From an uncultured Clostridia bacterium (lineage in GTDB: Bacteria; Bacillota; Clostridia; Christensenellales; Aristaeellaceae): a stretch of DNA of 5,721 nucleotides. Under the pieces are notes generated by a model. That model made no database searches. It was given only the letters and a program-made list of their open reading frames with translations, and was not told where the DNA came from. This document shows, piece after piece, positions 4,743-5,721 of this stretch (position 1 is its first letter; each line of letters begins with the position of its first letter). A program made the translations under genes and the position numbers. The DNA is taken from the NCBI GenBank assembly GCA_934631985.1, contig CAKTYE010000109.1, positions 1 through 5,721 on the forward strand, in the 5' to 3' direction.

Positions 4743-4775
4743 ATGAACATGTGTAGAAAGGCGAACATATTATGA
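4743..4775 (+). CDS. Possible 10-residue leader peptide coupled to the LRR gene
   Basis: ATG at 4743 opens a 10-codon frame reading MNMCRKANIL. Its TGA (4773-4775) overlaps the LRR start codon as ATGA. A good GGGGAGG lies upstream (4725-4731), 11 nt from the ATG. By contrast the LRR gene's own site is only AAAGGCG. Ribosomes finishing the short frame could restart at the LRR ATG. The short length makes chance a real alternative, and no regulatory codon run is seen. Confidence 0.3.
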   Translation: MNMCRKANIL

Positions 4776-5635
4776 AACGCAAAATTGTAAGCTTTTTCAT
4801 TCTGGTTTGCTTATTTTTCCAATGCTGCATGGCTTATGCCATCGATACAGAAATAGGCGAAATTATTATATGTGCTGATAGCCTATCCCGCATTACCAGA
4901 AATTATCAACGCAAAGAATTAGAGGCATGCACAAAGCTAAGGCTGATTAATGCTGGATACGAAAATAATACCTTCGCTGTTGAAAACTTGATGTGTATGC
5001 CTAATATTGAAGAATTATATGTAGCGGATGATGTCTGCTTGGATGATTACAGTAAGCTTAAAGCATTTCAAAATCTTAGAGTTTTGAGCATACATAATCA
5101 GAACATATCAGATATTTCATTTGTCACCTATTTAACTAAACTTGAGAAAATTGATTTCAGACATAATTTGATACAGAATATTGATCCAATTGGTGAATTG
5201 GAGCATTTGCGAATTATTAATTTGAGTTATAATAACATTTCGGATATAAGCGCATTAAAGAACTCAGCCAATTTAGAGTTGCTAAATCTTGACTATAATG
5301 GAAATATTTCAGATTTAAGCGCTATTAGCCTGTTAAGTAAGATGGAAAGCCTGTCTATATCAGAAACAAATATCAATGACCTTTCACCAATATCAAATCT
5401 GACCAATATGGATTTTTTGTGCTTTGATGGATGCAATGTTGAAGATATTACACCCATCTCCGGATTGACTAAATTGACTTATTTGGACATGCGCTATAAT
5501 TCAATAAGCGACATCGCTCCGCTTTCTGAAATGCATGAATTAGAGTTCTTGTATTTGGCGGGTAACCCTATTACAGACTACGCGGTTCTTGACCTCCTAC
5601 ATATGTCACTAGAGTCGGCCATGGATGAACCATGA
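4772..5635 (+). CDS. Secreted leucine-rich-repeat protein (SDS22/internalin-like repeats)
   Basis: The 287 residues begin with a signal peptide: basic KRK, hydrophobic core at about 5-19 and an AYA cleavage site at 21-23. The cysteines near 18-19 do not form a lipobox. After a lead-in domain (24-76), about eight to nine repeats of roughly 22 residues run from about 77 to 276. The repeat core is L-x-x-L-x-L-x-x-N-x-I-x-D-I-x-x-L, for example NLSYNNISDISAL and DMRYNSISDIAPL. This is the bacterial SDS22-like type also found in internalins, a protein-binding solenoid. There is no LPxTG, membrane helix or other anchor, and no C-terminal cap domain; it ends MDEP. It is therefore probably released or held non-covalently. 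The binding partner is unknown. A sampled 60-base line has only 18 G+C, far below the left genes, which suggests recent acquisition. Its ribosome binding site is modest (AAAGGCG, 4757-4763). Confidence 0.95.
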   Translation: MKRKIVSFFILVCLFFQCCMAYAIDTEIGEIIICADSLSRITRNYQRKELEACTKLRLINAGYENNTFAVENLMCMPNIEELYVADDVCLDDYSKLKAFQNLRVLSIHNQNISDISFVTYLTKLEKIDFRHNLIQNIDPIGELEHLRIINLSYNNISDISALKNSANLELLNLDYNGNISDLSAISLLSKMESLSISETNINDLSPISNLTNMDFLCFDGCNVEDITPISGLTKLTYLDMRYNSISDIAPLSEMHELEFLYLAGNPITDYAVLDLLHMSLESAMDEP

Positions 5636-5644
5636 AATACCAAA

Positions 5645-5678
5645 CTTTTTGTATATATAACAATAACGCATCAAAAAG
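5645..5678. repeat. A/T-rich inverted repeat after the LRR gene
   Basis: CTTTTTG (5645-5651) and CAAAAAG (5672-5678) are perfect inverted copies 20 bases apart, starting 9 bases after the LRR stop. The stem has only two G-C pairs, so it would be a weak terminator. The rest of 5636-5721 is A/T-rich and shows no gene that I can support. Confidence 0.22.
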
Positions 5679-5721
5679 CTGAATAAAAAGAAAGTAATAC
5701 TTGCTAACTAAAAGTCAGGCG

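Noticed and set aside
4738..4754. ACACA/TGTGT inverted repeat before the LRR gene
   Set aside because: Only five pairs, overlapping the short ORF and ribosome binding site; likely chance.
1..5721. CRISPR array, tRNA, insertion sequence ends, phage or defence-system genes
   Set aside because: No regularly spaced repeats, tRNA cloverleaf, transposase, integrase or known defence domain was found on either strand.

Overview
The window looks like chromosomal DNA from a high-GC, low-profile member of the Clostridia (Firmicutes), probably gut-associated. The reasons are strong AGGAGG-type ribosome binding sites before nearly every gene, consensus-like housekeeping promoters, short intergenic gaps, and two small protein types I associate with anaerobic Firmicutes: a tandem CxxC zinc-ribbon protein and a YCDCPAC cysteine-motif protein often annotated (I think wrongly) as 'molecular chaperone Hsp90'. 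Genus-level placement is not possible by eye.

Left part (1-625). A zinc-ribbon gene reads leftwards off the edge. It is preceded by about 250 nt of non-coding DNA with a very good leftward promoter (487-515). The transcript from it would begin where a long-range helix begins, and the two ends of a roughly 208-nt segment can pair. This suggests a structured non-coding RNA or an elaborate leader; I cannot assign it to a known class. A 14-bp palindrome abuts the promoter.

Middle part (626-4138). All genes read rightwards. A short unrecognised protein (626-877) is followed by the YCDCPAC protein with its own promoter and a strong terminator (915-1420). Next comes a tight envelope-type operon: a 51-residue membrane protein, a four-helix membrane protein with a large extracytoplasmic domain, and a YkuE-like metallophosphoesterase. 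These are joined by two ATGA stop/start overlaps. A GtrA-family membrane protein follows 47 bp later and probably belongs to the same transcript. A 68-residue hydrophobic protein precedes a GC-rich hairpin terminator.

Right part (4139-5721). A Nudix hydrolase gene with its own promoter is followed by a secreted leucine-rich-repeat protein. Base composition falls stepwise here: sampled 60-base lines give 40/60 G+C in the membrane operon, 30/60 in the Nudix gene and 18/60 in the LRR gene. The last gene therefore looks recently acquired. A 10-codon ORF ends on the LRR start codon and may couple its translation.

No CRISPR array, tRNA, rRNA, transposase or phage gene was seen. The items most worth pursuing are the unassigned structured RNA at 273-482 and the coupled membrane-protein/metallophosphoesterase operon.
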